A stretch of 64,000 nt of DNA from Ficedula albicollis (lineage: Eukaryota; Chordata; Aves; Passeriformes; Muscicapidae). Each line of letters begins with the position of its first letter. Position 1 is the stretch's first letter. The stretch is taken from NCBI RefSeq assembly GCF_000247815.1, contig NC_021678.1:10351351-10415350 (forward strand). Reading direction: 5' to 3'. The notes under the pieces are model-generated. The model saw nothing but the letters and a program-made list of their open reading frames with translations. It was not told the origin of the DNA and did no database searches. Position numbers and translations under genes: made by a program. Positions 42,732 through 54,350 of this stretch are shown one piece after another.

Positions 42732-44517
42732 GGAGCATGAGCTCTTTGCTGGGAGGGTCTGCCCTGGCCATGGCATGGCCTGGTGGATCAATGCCAGGCA
42801 CTGGGGTTATTGCTAATAGGCTGCATCTACAATTTCCTCATTTGCATGAAGGGCTATGGAATGAATCCCAGCATCCCAGTCACCAGCAGGAAGAAACTGT
42901 TCTAGCAAACACCAGGTCTTTATTGTCCTTTTCAACCTAACCAGCTCTGCTTTCTACAAATACTTATCACAAACCAATCCTAAAGCAAACACGTTTTCCC
43001 ATTTCAAGTTCACTCTCGAAATAAGGATTTAATCAAAAGAATAATATTTAAAATGCTCTAAAGGCAAGAAATTTTTGAACTTCGCTGCACCATACGAGTA
43101 AGATTAATTTCCTACTATTGATCTTCTAAGAGCTCTTTTAATAATGCTACAAATTATATGTTAATAGAAATTTCAAATGTCCATTATGTCTGCAAGAATT
43201 GTGATAATAAAGATGAATATGAGGAATATGGCCTAAAAGCACTTAAATAGGAGCCTAGACATTTCCATTTTGAGAAGCATGTTTTTTTCCTAAGTTTAGC
43301 AATAAACCACTGAAAAATGAAAGAAAAATCCAATAACAGCAATTAAATAATCCTAGAGATATAAAAATTTTAAAAGGTTTTTTTATCTGAGATTTTTTGC
43401 CACAAATTTTGGGAAAAGTCACTGTCACATTCAAAGTCTCATACTAACTCTCACTGGAGATAAACATGAAAGGCATATACAGCCCAGTTCCTTTTTTAGC
43501 TTTGGTACTGTGCAGGCAAGTTATACCCAGCAAAATATACAACTCACTCTATTTAAGGTACATATTCATGAGCACACTCAGCCAGATGAGAAAAAAATTC
43601 ATATCTGAAAGCAGATAGGGAACTTTAAGTATTTTCTTGAGGGACAGAGAAAGGTGAAGAAGAGGGACAAGTAAGATAAATTGGAGAACTTTGTCATAAA
43701 TTTTAAAGGCACTACATTTTAATCCTTCAAACCGCAGTTTTTCAGATTTCATGGAAATTCCTGGTCAAACACTTCCATACTTGGTAGCACTTAGACTTGA
43801 GCTCTAAATAACTAAATACTTGAGATTGTGCTTGAGAAATTAGTTTTACCTGTATTTTCTACTAGTTTTTCTATGCAAATTGTGGCATTAGATTATTTTT
43901 TCTTAGCATCTTTATACAGGCAGGCAGGAAGAATTTAAGTAATATACATACAAAAGAATGAAAACTTATCTTCATCAATCTGCCAGAGAAGGGAAATTGG
44001 AATTGTTACAGCTTAAAATTTTATGCAGGTTTTATTAGACTCCAAAGAAGCTTCTCAATAAAAGATTGCTTTCCATCTACAGTGGCTGGAAACACAATCC
44101 AGAAGGTGAAGCTATCATTCAGCTCTTATTGGCATTTTACATATTTAGGCTCTCTGGCTCTTTGGTTACAGAGTCAGGTAGGAGTGTGTGCATAAATGAG
44201 CAGGTTTGGAAAGCAAAGTGTTCTCTCCATAGTCCTGAAGGACATACTGTGTCAGGAGGATTCAGAAGAGAACTGTGGTCAGCCTCCATTTGCTTCATAA
44301 TATCTGAGCCACATGGAGTGAAAATCTATTCCCGGTCAGCCAGCAACTGAAAGGCAATTTCTAATACCATGTTATTGTAACTTCTTTCAAACACCTGATA
44401 AAACATTGGTTTGATTTCCAATCATATCCCCATCGATACCACGTTTCCAAAGTAAAGAAACTTAAGCATGGTTAGGACCACTGAGAACCATGCACTGCCT
44501 TTAAAATCTTTGCACTA
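42732..44517. other. Non-coding sequence, no gene seen
   Basis: Open frames are at most 94 codons (+, 44066-44350). AT-rich with no recognised repeat. Confidence 0.6.
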
Positions 44518-44665
44518 TCCTTTAATTTCTAGTGACTTTTCAATACTCAGATTAAATCACACCTTTACCAGCTTTAGTTCAATTATTACAAGTCCTTTAA
44601 TTTCTAGTGAGTTTTCAATACTCAGATTAAATCCCACCTTTACCAGCTTTAGTTCAATTATTACA
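44518..44665. repeat. 73-bp tandem direct duplication
   Basis: Copies at 44518-44590 and 44593-44665 with an AG spacer, from TCCTTTAATTTCTAGTGA to GTTCAATTATTACA. Two mismatches. A 104-codon frame across it contains an internally repeated peptide only because of this duplication. Confidence 0.95.
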
Positions 44666-46055
44666 ATTTATGAATACAGAAGGAAGAATATTTATTTCAA
44701 ATTCTCCACAATGTCAAGTATAATTTTAACAAAACCAGCTAGTTCATTAAATCTTTATTCCCTGGAATGTTCCATCAATTGAGCCCACAATGTTTTAGCC
44801 TTCCCCTAAACCACTGAAGATCTGGATATCTTTTAGCTGTGAATATTTACTGCTTTACAGATGGACACTGGCCAATGCAAGCATTTGTGTGAATGCAATA
44901 TTACTCATGGATATGAGCTTAGCTTTTTGCTCTCATCTACCTGCCTGCCTTTGCTTTTTCCACACAGATAGAAAAACAGGGCTTTTTAATTACATCTTTT
45001 ATTGTTTTACTGACATTTTCCCTTGTCCTCCTCTAAAAATAGGAACAAACAAAAGCACTCTCTACTACTGGCTTTTGGACACCTCATTTGCTCAAAGCCT
45101 AATTTGCTGCAGTTTGTTGAAGTCCATGAAAATAAGACATTTTGTTAAAGCTAATCAAGTGCCCATCTGCTTCCTGCTTCAAGAATAATTTATTCTTCTT
45201 AGCTAGATAAACTTCTTGTTTATTTCTTAAACCTTCAGATTAACATATTAATTGCATAATTGCTGAACTTCTACAGGGCTTAATTCTACCAGAGAAATGA
45301 GAGACTCACTAGGAGTGAGTTTATATATTTCAGAGACATTCAGACCTCATGCAGGGACCTGAATAAACTGACAAGCTTAATTTCAACAAATTAATTAATT
45401 AATTTGGATGGCTTAGCAGATTGCTGTTAGGTTGTTCTGTTCTAATTTAGCTGACACTTCCCAATGGTCAATATGTCCTGTATTTCAGAATTAGAAGAGG
45501 TAGGACAAGCTCCCTCCTATTACCAGAGATCTCTTCTACGGACCTGGTCTCACATTTACTGATTTCCATGAAAACACAAAGAAAAAGATAAAAATGGCTC
45601 GAAGCATACACAGTAGAAGAAAAAATGTCCTGACATTTAATAGTGTCTCCAGCCATTCCCATATAAATCCGTACCCTCAATATATTAGCTGTGCATTATT
45701 AAAGAACTTCCCTTAAAATCACTGGCTTTCTCAATATTTCAGTGAATAAAATTAGAGGCTGATTACTTTGATGGGGAAATAAATTCTTTACCTCTGCCTT
45801 GTGAAGGTTGGCTATTGCAAGGTGTTGATAAAATACAATTTCATTCACAGTTAAAAAAAAATAGGGCCCATAAATTTTCCATGTATCGAACCAGAGCTTT
45901 ATATTGTGAAAATAAATAACAGCATTAAATATAAGTATTAATAAGTATATTTATAAATATAAGATATTAATATCCGAAGGCTATTTCAAAGGAAAGCACA
46001 CTTGTCAGTGGCCATGTCTTAAAATAGATTAGATTTTATTTAAGTTGGTTTGTTT
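44666..46055. other. AT-rich non-coding sequence, no gene seen
   Basis: A 99-codon plus frame (44889-45188) shows hydrophobic stretches but no family signature. Short AATT repeats occur near 45390, and AT-rich words around 45920-45970. Confidence 0.6.
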
Positions 46056-46443
46056 TTGTAAGTTGAACCATTTTTAAATCTTAATGTTTACTGCATTAAA
46101 CAAATGTGAACAGTGCATTTCGATTTTGATATTTCACTTTTGCTCTTCCTTTAACCTGGAGATACTAATTGAAGAAAAATCTAGAGGAACCACTGAAGTT
46201 TCCAATATTTCAGGGAGTCATGGCAAAAAGAAGCAAGTGTTGTAAGTTGAACCATTTTTTAATCTTAATGTTTACTGCATTAAACAAATGTGAACAGTGC
46301 ATTTCGATTTTGATATTTCACTTTTGCTCTTCCTTTAACCTGGAGATACTAATTGGATGTTATTCTTAGAAATAGAAGAAAAATCTAGAGGAACCACTGA
46401 GGTTTCCAATATTTCAGGGAGTCATGGCAAAAAGAAGCAAGTG
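46056..46443. repeat. 184/204-bp tandem duplication with a 20-bp indel
   Basis: Copy 1 is 46056-46239 and copy 2 is 46240-46443, back to back. They run from TTGTAAGTTGAACCATTTTT to AAAAAGAAGCAAGTG. There are about two substitutions and a 20-bp segment (46356-46375) present only in copy 2. An indel polymorphism between two alleles would give exactly this; a deletion in one copy after a real duplication is the alternative. Confidence 0.95.
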
Positions 46444-49400
46444 ACAGATAAAAGAGGAAGGGTTGGAAACCTCAGAACAAGTTTAAACTTTCTGCTTTTC
46501 CTCTATTTTTTTTTTTTTTCCTCCCCAGCTACAGCTCTTTCTGAGACCTCATGATTAGACGTTCAGGCTGCTGCACCCTTGACGAGCTAGGTACAACATT
46601 TACATTTAATTTTCTCTTATCAGAATCAGACTAAATAATCACTTCTGTGTGTCTGGTTCAGGCTGCAAGGAGCTTGGTCTCGCTGGCTGATGTAGCTGCC
46701 TGTGCACTGGGGTCCTGCTTTAGAAAGGTTTTAGAAAGCCTTTCCTATGCCATTTAGAAGCCCCAGTTTGTGAATTAAGAATTTTAACTGGTATTCATGT
46801 AAATATTTTTCTTCCTGAAAATTAAACACTGAAAGGGAGAATAAAAGGGTTTGGGGGTTTTCATTCAATCATCACTCAATTCATGAGTACTGAGATCATA
46901 TAAATGTTCCATCTTCTCTTCAGGGCAGAATTCTAAACATCCCTAATAAACAGTGTTTATAATTCCTTATTCAAGATACTATTCTACAAGGATTTAACTG
47001 CATCCTGTACTTCATAAGATAAAGTGGCTCCAGTAAATACACTGATTAATAGGGAGCTAAAGTCTGAGGGAAAGTCCTGGGGAAAGAAAATCTGACAGAA
47101 AGTCTGAGGGAAAGAAAATGAACATGTAGGCTGATATAAAGACTCCTTAGCCAGAATCCCCAACTTCACTGTACATGTTTACATAACACTTTTAAATTAA
47201 ATATTCAATATCTAACCTGAGAGCTGCATATGAATGCTGGAAATCCATCAAACATCACCTCAATGTCCTGAAAGCCCATGCCTTAAAAATAGTTGGAGAA
47301 TTAACTTAGAGCAAAAGGGAATTTTTCTGTGGAGTATTTAACAACTCTGCAACACCAGTGATATTGCACCAATAACAAATGGTTTATACTGCCAAACAAA
47401 AAGAAAGGAACTATACAAGCCATTCCTATGTAGCACTCCACCAAGAACAGAAAAAGTTACTGAAAAGCGTAGAAAAATGTTTATAGAGTTTCTGGCATTC
47501 AGTTGTCTTCAGAAGTGACTAGTGAACATTTCTGCAGACATTTTTGACAGATCCTACTTGTTTGCCAGTGAAAGAATTAATCAGTACTAAATATAACTCA
47601 GCACAATGACACTCATTTTAGCTAATTTTGAAAGCAATCCTAGTCTGCATCTACATTCACAGCTTTGAAAGAAATTCCTAAAGAAAAGCTTCCTTTATAT
47701 GATAAATAGTGTAAAATATATATGCTACACACCCATCTGCAGCATAAATGTAGATAACTGAAAAGGATTTTTAATAAGCATTTTTAAAATTTAGCAGTGT
47801 CTGATTTGCAAAGCTATATTAAAAGGTCAGAAGTAATGAGAGTCTTACGATAAAATCACGCAGATTATGTGACACAGACAGTCCTGTTACAAGTTTTACT
47901 AGCAGCTGACCATTATTATTCTAGAGAAACAGCCCTGTATTCAAATACACCTTATTGTCAAAATGTGTTGCTAGGTTGTATAGCAGGACACTGAATAAAC
48001 AAAACAAAACAAAAAGAATGAGCAGATACCTGGCCTCAAAAGAATGGCTCTGTGGGATAAAAACAAGGATAACATGGAGATTAAATGAATTGGAACTGAA
48101 CCTATTTGCATTATGGATTGAACACAGTGGGAAGGCGAGCAACACTTCACTGAGCAATAGCAAAATAAGTTAAATATCCCAGCAATGGTTTTATGTTCCA
48201 GAAATGAGCTTCCATTTTTGTTAAAACTTCAGCTTTCACCAGAACTTTTTTAAAAAAGAAACTTCTTGTTTGCATCTCTATTTTCAAGGCATGCCACAGT
48301 TTTGAGTATGCTCAAGTGCTATAGCAAAGTTGAGAATCTTATGGCTTTTCAGTTATGGATTTCCTTTGATTTTTTTTTTTTTTAACAGACCCAGTAATGT
48401 GCTTTTACTTTCTCAAATATATTTCTTCTTTTCAACGTCTATGCACATGGAGAATCAATTCACACTTTTGAACAAAAAAACTCTTAACAAGAAGAAGTCG
48501 AAAAAGGTCCAGTTTGTTTAAATGCTATGTCATTTGCACAGGCTTAAAAGAATGGGGAAATAATATTTTACCTTGAACTAACCAGGCATGCTGGGAGAAA
48601 AAGAATAAAATTTCCTATTTTTTAGGCAAATATCATGCCATATTTTATTTAAGGTGTATCTTCTGTTCTGGTATTATCATTCTGTATTATTCCTGACATA
48701 AAATGTGCTCATCTTACTGATGATCAGAATTTCAAGCCCATTTGGCAGACTTGAATTGTTGGAAATTTAACATTGAATTCAACATGTGAAGATGAAATGT
48801 GAATGAAATCTTCCTCAGAAATATATGGAGGACATTTTTCATCTTCCAGCCTGAGAGACCATGTAGAACCTAAATGTTGTATGACTTTACTTCTGTAAGA
48901 GATAAATTTCCCTGAAGGAAAGATCTGTTGAATAAGGATGCCATTTGTTTACAGGCTTATCAGGAAAAAAAAACCTAAATCTGGAGAGACCAACTGTCCC
49001 CTGATATTTTGAGTATTTCACATGTTTGACATCATTCCTGGTACAGCACCACCTACCTCATTTGGCATCTATAAATGTGAGAAAATGTACAAAAAGAATC
49101 GTATCAATTTGGAGTACAGGAAACAAACATGAAGGAATAAAATCCAGAGCCACTTATCTACTCTGATGGACTAACTATACAATTAATAGCTCAAAAACAT
49201 TTGAGCACACATTTGGTACCATAGGAAAAATCTGGGAAATTCGACCAGTCTGCAAACCCAGGATTTTTATGGGAGTGGGTTGTGCCAAGTCACCTGAGAC
49301 ATATGAGATATTGCCTTAAAATCCATGGTAATTCCAAATTTCAGTTACACACATGAAAAACAAAACAAAACAAAACAAAACAGATATTGCATAGAGATTT

Positions 49401-49675
49401 ATAGATCCAAAAATCAAGCCAGAAAAATAATGGATCTTACCTGAAACTGGCATGGGAGAATGATGAAATCTTAATGGACAAATGAAAGAAGTTTAATTAA
49501 TTCAAATACTGTTACAATGTGTGCTCAGCTAAGGAAGTATTTGAAATTTTATGAGCTCTTAAATAGAACCAAGTTTTTACTGTAATGCCCAGTAGAAGTT
49601 GTCCCTTACCCTCTAAAAATTAAATCCTTTGTAAGGAAGGACAAACTTTCTCATGAGGGTAGTCCAAATATGGAA
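46444..49675. other. Non-coding sequence with short simple repeats
   Basis: Open frames are at most 80 codons. Contains a T-rich tract near 46507-46519, a local GTCTGAGGGAAAG repeat near 47060-47115, a T14 tract near 48371 and an AAAAC array at 49356-49381. Confidence 0.6.
49356..49381. repeat. (AAAAC)n microsatellite
   Basis: About five AAAAC units. This is a minor simple repeat. Confidence 0.9.
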
Positions 49676-49790
49676 AGAGGAGAGGAGAGGAGAGGAGAGG
49701 AGAGGAGAGGAGAGGAGAGGAGAGGAGAGGAGAGGAGAGGAGAGGAGAGGACAGGAGAGGACAGGAGAGGAGAGGAGAGGAGAGGAGAGG
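49676..49790 (+). repeat. (AGAGG)23 polypurine pentanucleotide array
   Basis: 115 bp of AGAGG units, with two units changed to ACAGG (49751-49755 and 49761-49765). Apart from those C residues one strand is all purine and the array has mirror symmetry, a pattern able to form intramolecular triplex (H-DNA). The Leu-Ser-Pro and Arg-Gly-Glu repeat frames across it (up to 119 codons) are translations of the array. Confidence 0.95.
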
Positions 49791-49963
49791 GCTGCTCCAG
49801 CCCAGGCTGAGCCTCTCCTGCCTGATGCATGCACAGTTGTCATGTGCAGGAGAGTTGTTGCTTTCCACTGCCCCAGAGAAATGGCAGAAAATTACTTGAC
49901 TGAAGCACTCCAAAGACAGATGTAACCTGCTATTCTCCTGCACAGAGCTTACAGGAAATCCAC

Positions 49964-50045
49964 TGTCTCCATTAACCATGGATTTTATCCAGCTGTATGT
50001 TCAATGTCTCCAATAACCATGGATTTTATCCAGCTGTATGTTCAA
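49964..50045. repeat. 41-bp tandem direct duplication
   Basis: Copies at 49964-50004 and 50005-50045, with no spacer, from TGTCTCCA to GCTGTATGTTCAA. One mismatch (CCATTAACC against CCAATAACC). Confidence 0.95.
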
Positions 50046-52807
50046 AGGACTGTTTTGAAGGAATTTGTCAAACTATTTACATAAAGTCAATTAAACTCTC
50101 TTTTTAAAAAAAATAGTTCAAAATTGACATTTCCAACAACCCTTCATGATTTTTCAATATTAACTTCTCATGTTGCAGTATATCCCACAAGACTGGTTTG
50201 CCATAATTAACCATGGTGTATTTAATGTACTGCAGAGTGGGAGGGACAGGATGGGTGAACTCTTCAGACCTGCTCAAACATGAAGCATCCAAGGTCAAAT
50301 ATTGACATGTACATTTTAACTGAGGAGTAGAAATGCTGGTGGAAAATGCATTATTTTCATCAGGGGCACGACAGCTGAAAATATCCATGTTGTTGTCTTT
50401 TTAAAAATAATTTTATTTATTTATAATATGGAACTTCCAAGTCCATCATCATTAAGTTTCCATTTGCACAGCATTCTGCCCAATGTTTCTAGTTCTTTTT
50501 AATGCACCTCTATATTGGGCTGAAACAAAGTTCTACAGGAGTGTCCAATTTCTTTCAATTATCTGCAGTATGATGCCAGATTTGTTATGTGCCACCTCAT
50601 TTCATTTACTGCTATTTACTGTCCTCCAGCTGTCAGCATCAATGTTTATTTTCTACCTGCTTGCTGCCAAGCTGCATTTCTAGAGTTGTTATGCATCTAC
50701 ACTTCACCCACACTGCTCTTTTCATTATTTGTAGCACCATCTATAAACATGAAATCCAACCTTCAAATGTCATGCAGTTATCCACAAAAAGATACCCAAA
50801 CCACTAAATGCAGGGTTCTCCACTCATCTCTTCAGAGATTTGATTTAATTTGACATGTCATGCAAATAATATCCAAGTACACACTGAAATTAATGTGCAA
50901 AAGAAAACATTTACTCTGTTCCCTCAACCAGGATACAGCAGTAAACATGATTGGCACCAATATGATGCTGTTTTGTCCCTCTCCTTCCTCAAAGAGAGTT
51001 GAACTTGTAGTATTCCCAAAATAAACAACCACTCAACAACTTAGTCATAATATTTACTTGTTTACCACTTTAAAACATCAGCATGCCATGCTTAGAATAC
51101 TGAAAGCAATTCAGAACATTAAACAACAACAAATCACCACTGCCTTCAGGCAAAAACCAAAACACAATAATCAGTTTTAAAAAAACCCATAATTTCCATG
51201 TATTCTGTTACAAACTGCATCAGTAAACAGAGGTGAGGAAGCCTCATAGAGCTCAAATTTTGACTCCTACCTGTTTCACTGAGGCTTGAAATTTATCACG
51301 GATTAATTAAACATTGAAACAACCAAAGTAACCCAGGCCTTGAGTCTAATTCAAAAGTAGACAAGTCCACTGTGAAATAGCCTTGCACTGGTGCACTGCA
51401 CCTCTGTGAGATGGGGGCACTGGGGGTGGGGGGACACCACAGGACAGAGCTGCATTTATTACAGGAACTGGCAGCATGGAGAAAAGCAGACGTGATTCTG
51501 GACAAACAATGCCTCTCTCACGTGTGAAATCAACTCAAATAATCTTTCACAGCTGAAGGAAATCTTTTATTAAAGATTTCAAATAATGCCAACCATTATT
51601 AAGACATTATTTCCATCAGCAGTGCTTGTATTGCATGTGTCTGGCGCATTAATTTATCTGTAAAGGTCAGAGCAACACCAGCCCAGAGGAGGCCTGGCTA
51701 GCAAGGGGCATTTTTTGTACTCAGGAGCACGAAAAACACAAGCAGATTATTTTATTTTGGAGTGCATGACAACAGGGAGCAGCACAGCAGCTTCTGCACA
51801 AGTTTTGGGAACAGAGTGCCTTATCAACACAATTATTTATTAACTTCAATCCATATTTAAAGAGATTGTGTCTATTTGACCCCAGGATCACATTGCTTCA
51901 GGAATCTGATACCCATGTAGTTTGGGAATATCCATGAGGACTGATGTAATAAAGGAGAGAAAAGAAAGAGACTCAAAAATGCAAGATGAAAATACAGGTC
52001 AAGGACCAAAGAAAATTAATAATTGCTTTTTTTGACTCGATCCTATATTAGATGTGTCATCTCATTGTTTTGATGTCATACACTTTTTAATGCTAATATT
52101 ACAGATTCTATAACACTGGAGAAAGGAATTACATATTTGACTCAAAACTGAAATAAACTACGCCTGCTTTATTATTTTTTTTGCCTACTTTCAGATCTTT
52201 ATTATTATTCCCATAGTAAACACTTCTTCCAAGCATAAGATTGTTAGTTTGTTTGAGGTGTCCTGAATGGTAAGAAGCTATTTCTGACACAATATACCAG
52301 CTATAATCTGTTATTGCAGCAGATTTAAACTATCTCTGTCTACTTTAGTTTGAAGGTGATCCTACTGGACTAATTTAATCTTGGAAAACCAGTGACATTC
52401 TTACAACAAAGCTTGTGATCAACAGCTTAGTGTAGCCAATAGCCAAATGAAGGGAAAATCCAAAATATTCAGAGGTGCTTCTAGCACTGCTGAAAACACC
52501 GTGGACAGTTTACTGATTATGTATCTGGAAGATTGCTCCTGTGGGGGAATGAGTCCTGGGTTCTGTGAAAACTAATGCTCTAACTTCTTTATGGGCCAAT
52601 TGATAAGCTAAACTACAGAAACATTGCGAGAAGTTTTATTATATTCATGATAACAGATGCACTTATTTGTACTGTTAAGGAATATAATAGGGGTTTTATA
52701 GTACTTCTGTAATTTTGGCTTTTCTCCCCCCCCAGAGCACCTGTTAATATGTTAATTGTCTAATTTGGAAGTTATATTGATTAATAGTTGCTGTCTTGCT
52801 TCTGTGA
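50046..52807. other. Non-coding sequence, no gene seen
   Basis: Open frames are at most 94 codons. Three short frames overlap between 50483 and 50853, which is typical of chance openings. A C8 run lies near 52727. Confidence 0.6.
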
Positions 52808-53064
52808 AAGAGACGAGTTTGCCTGATTGTAATCCAGCAGTGAACGCAAGTGGTGTTTTTATACACAATACACGTGGCTTCAACCTGACACAGCTCTGCC
52901 AGTCCAGTGGGACCACTCACTTTAAACTTCAAAACGAAGAGACAAGTTTTCCTGATTGTAATCCAGCAGTGAACGCAAGTGGTGTTTTTATACACAATAC
53001 ACGTGGCTTCAACCTGACACAGCTCTGCCAGTCCAGTGGGACCACTCACTTTAAACTTCAAAAC
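52808..53064. repeat. 128-bp tandem direct duplication
   Basis: Copies at 52808-52935 and 52937-53064 with a one-base spacer, from AAGAGAC to AAACTTCAAAAC. Two mismatches near the left edge. Frames of 105 and 109 codons on opposite strands carry a repeated peptide purely because of this duplication. Confidence 0.96.
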
Positions 53065-54138
53065 TTCAAAAGAGCAAAGGTTTAATGCTATGTTACATTA
53101 GTTTAGAGAGCACAGTTTTATCATCTTTGAGACAGCATTCAATCCTAGGTTCTAATTATGACCTTGAGAACAAAGGCACTGTCACTTCCCCAGACTGGGT
53201 TATAGTGAATTTTCTCCATTGGCAGGCTGTAAAATGGGGATAGATGCTGCTTATACAGCACTTAAATTTTCAGTCACAAAGTATTTCTATACCTGACACA
53301 AAGTGTGATTGCAAAGAGAATAAAAGAGAAAATAGGAGAAGTTGATGGACATTAATACATAACATGAAGATTATCAGAGAATAGATTTTATTTGATGGAT
53401 TTGATAGTGCTTTTGATTTGGAAACTGAGCTCACTCTATTATCATAATGTATGAGCTGAAAGATATATACCCAGATTTGTCTCATGTTTCTTTGACTTAC
53501 ACAAAAGAACAGTTTCTCATGTGGAAAGACTATTTTTATCAATTCTGTTATTTATTCGAGTGTTTCTTAAGATTATATTATTAATATTGTCCTTATTATG
53601 TATTTTTTATCTGAACTCAAACATGCTGTGACTGAATCAACAGATTAATTTTATCTTTTCTTGGACAGCATTATTTTAGTATTCATAATTTCCCTTTAGG
53701 AGGGGACAGAGCTGATCATCATTATTCACTATTGGGGGATCTTTATGTAGAGGAGCACTTTGCTTTGACAAATTGATTTTTAAAATGCCCTAAACAATGC
53801 ATCCCCTTTAGGGTAACTGCATTTGTTATTGCAAGAGGGACTGAGACAGGAGAAGGAAAAGAGAGCAGGGAAGGAACCGTCCAGGGAAGTCTCAACCTTT
53901 ACACATTTCTGATTCTTCTGTGACTTTGCTAGATTTACAAACCAGCTGAAATTTCAGCTGAGCGCTGAAATTACTCCCTAAGGCCCCATAAAGGTTGGCC
54001 AATATGTGCTCAAATTTAATAGCAGATATTGTCTCCTGTAACTGAGCAACCAAGCTATTGCCCCACACATTCACTTAGGTCTGCTCCTTGAAAAAAAACC
54101 AACAAAACAACCAAATCCAAAAAACAGCAATAGAAACA
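53065..54138. other. Non-coding sequence, no gene seen
   Basis: One 90-codon minus frame (53270-53542) and one 60-codon frame (53892-54074), both without motif. Confidence 0.6.
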
Positions 54139-54350
54139 GTGTCTTTTATACTATAACAGTGCCCTCCTAGAGGAAAACTTGAACATGACAAGAGGATGAT
54201 TTATCTTGTATACAAAGTGTCTTTTATACTATAACAGTGTCCTCCTAGAGGAAAACTTGAACATGACAAGAGGTGTCTTTTATACTATAACAGTGCCCTC
54301 CTAGAGGAAAACTTGAACATGACAAGAGGATGATTTATCTTGTATACAAG
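54139..54350. repeat. Three-copy tandem duplication with truncated variant middle copy
   Basis: Copy A is 54139-54216 (78 bp), copy B is 54217-54272 (56 bp) and copy C is 54273-54350 (78 bp). A and C match over 77 bp. B carries GTGTCCTCC where A and C have GTGCCCTCC, and lacks the last 22 bp. This repeats the A-B'-A layout of the locus at 27.7 kb. Confidence 0.95.

Noticed and set aside
49613..49979. Leu-Ser-Pro repeat frames of 76-119 codons
   Set aside because: Translations of the AGAGG array.
52744..53085. Frames of 105 and 109 codons with an internal repeated peptide, considered as a repeat protein
   Set aside because: The peptide repeat comes from a 128-bp DNA duplication and appears on both strands.
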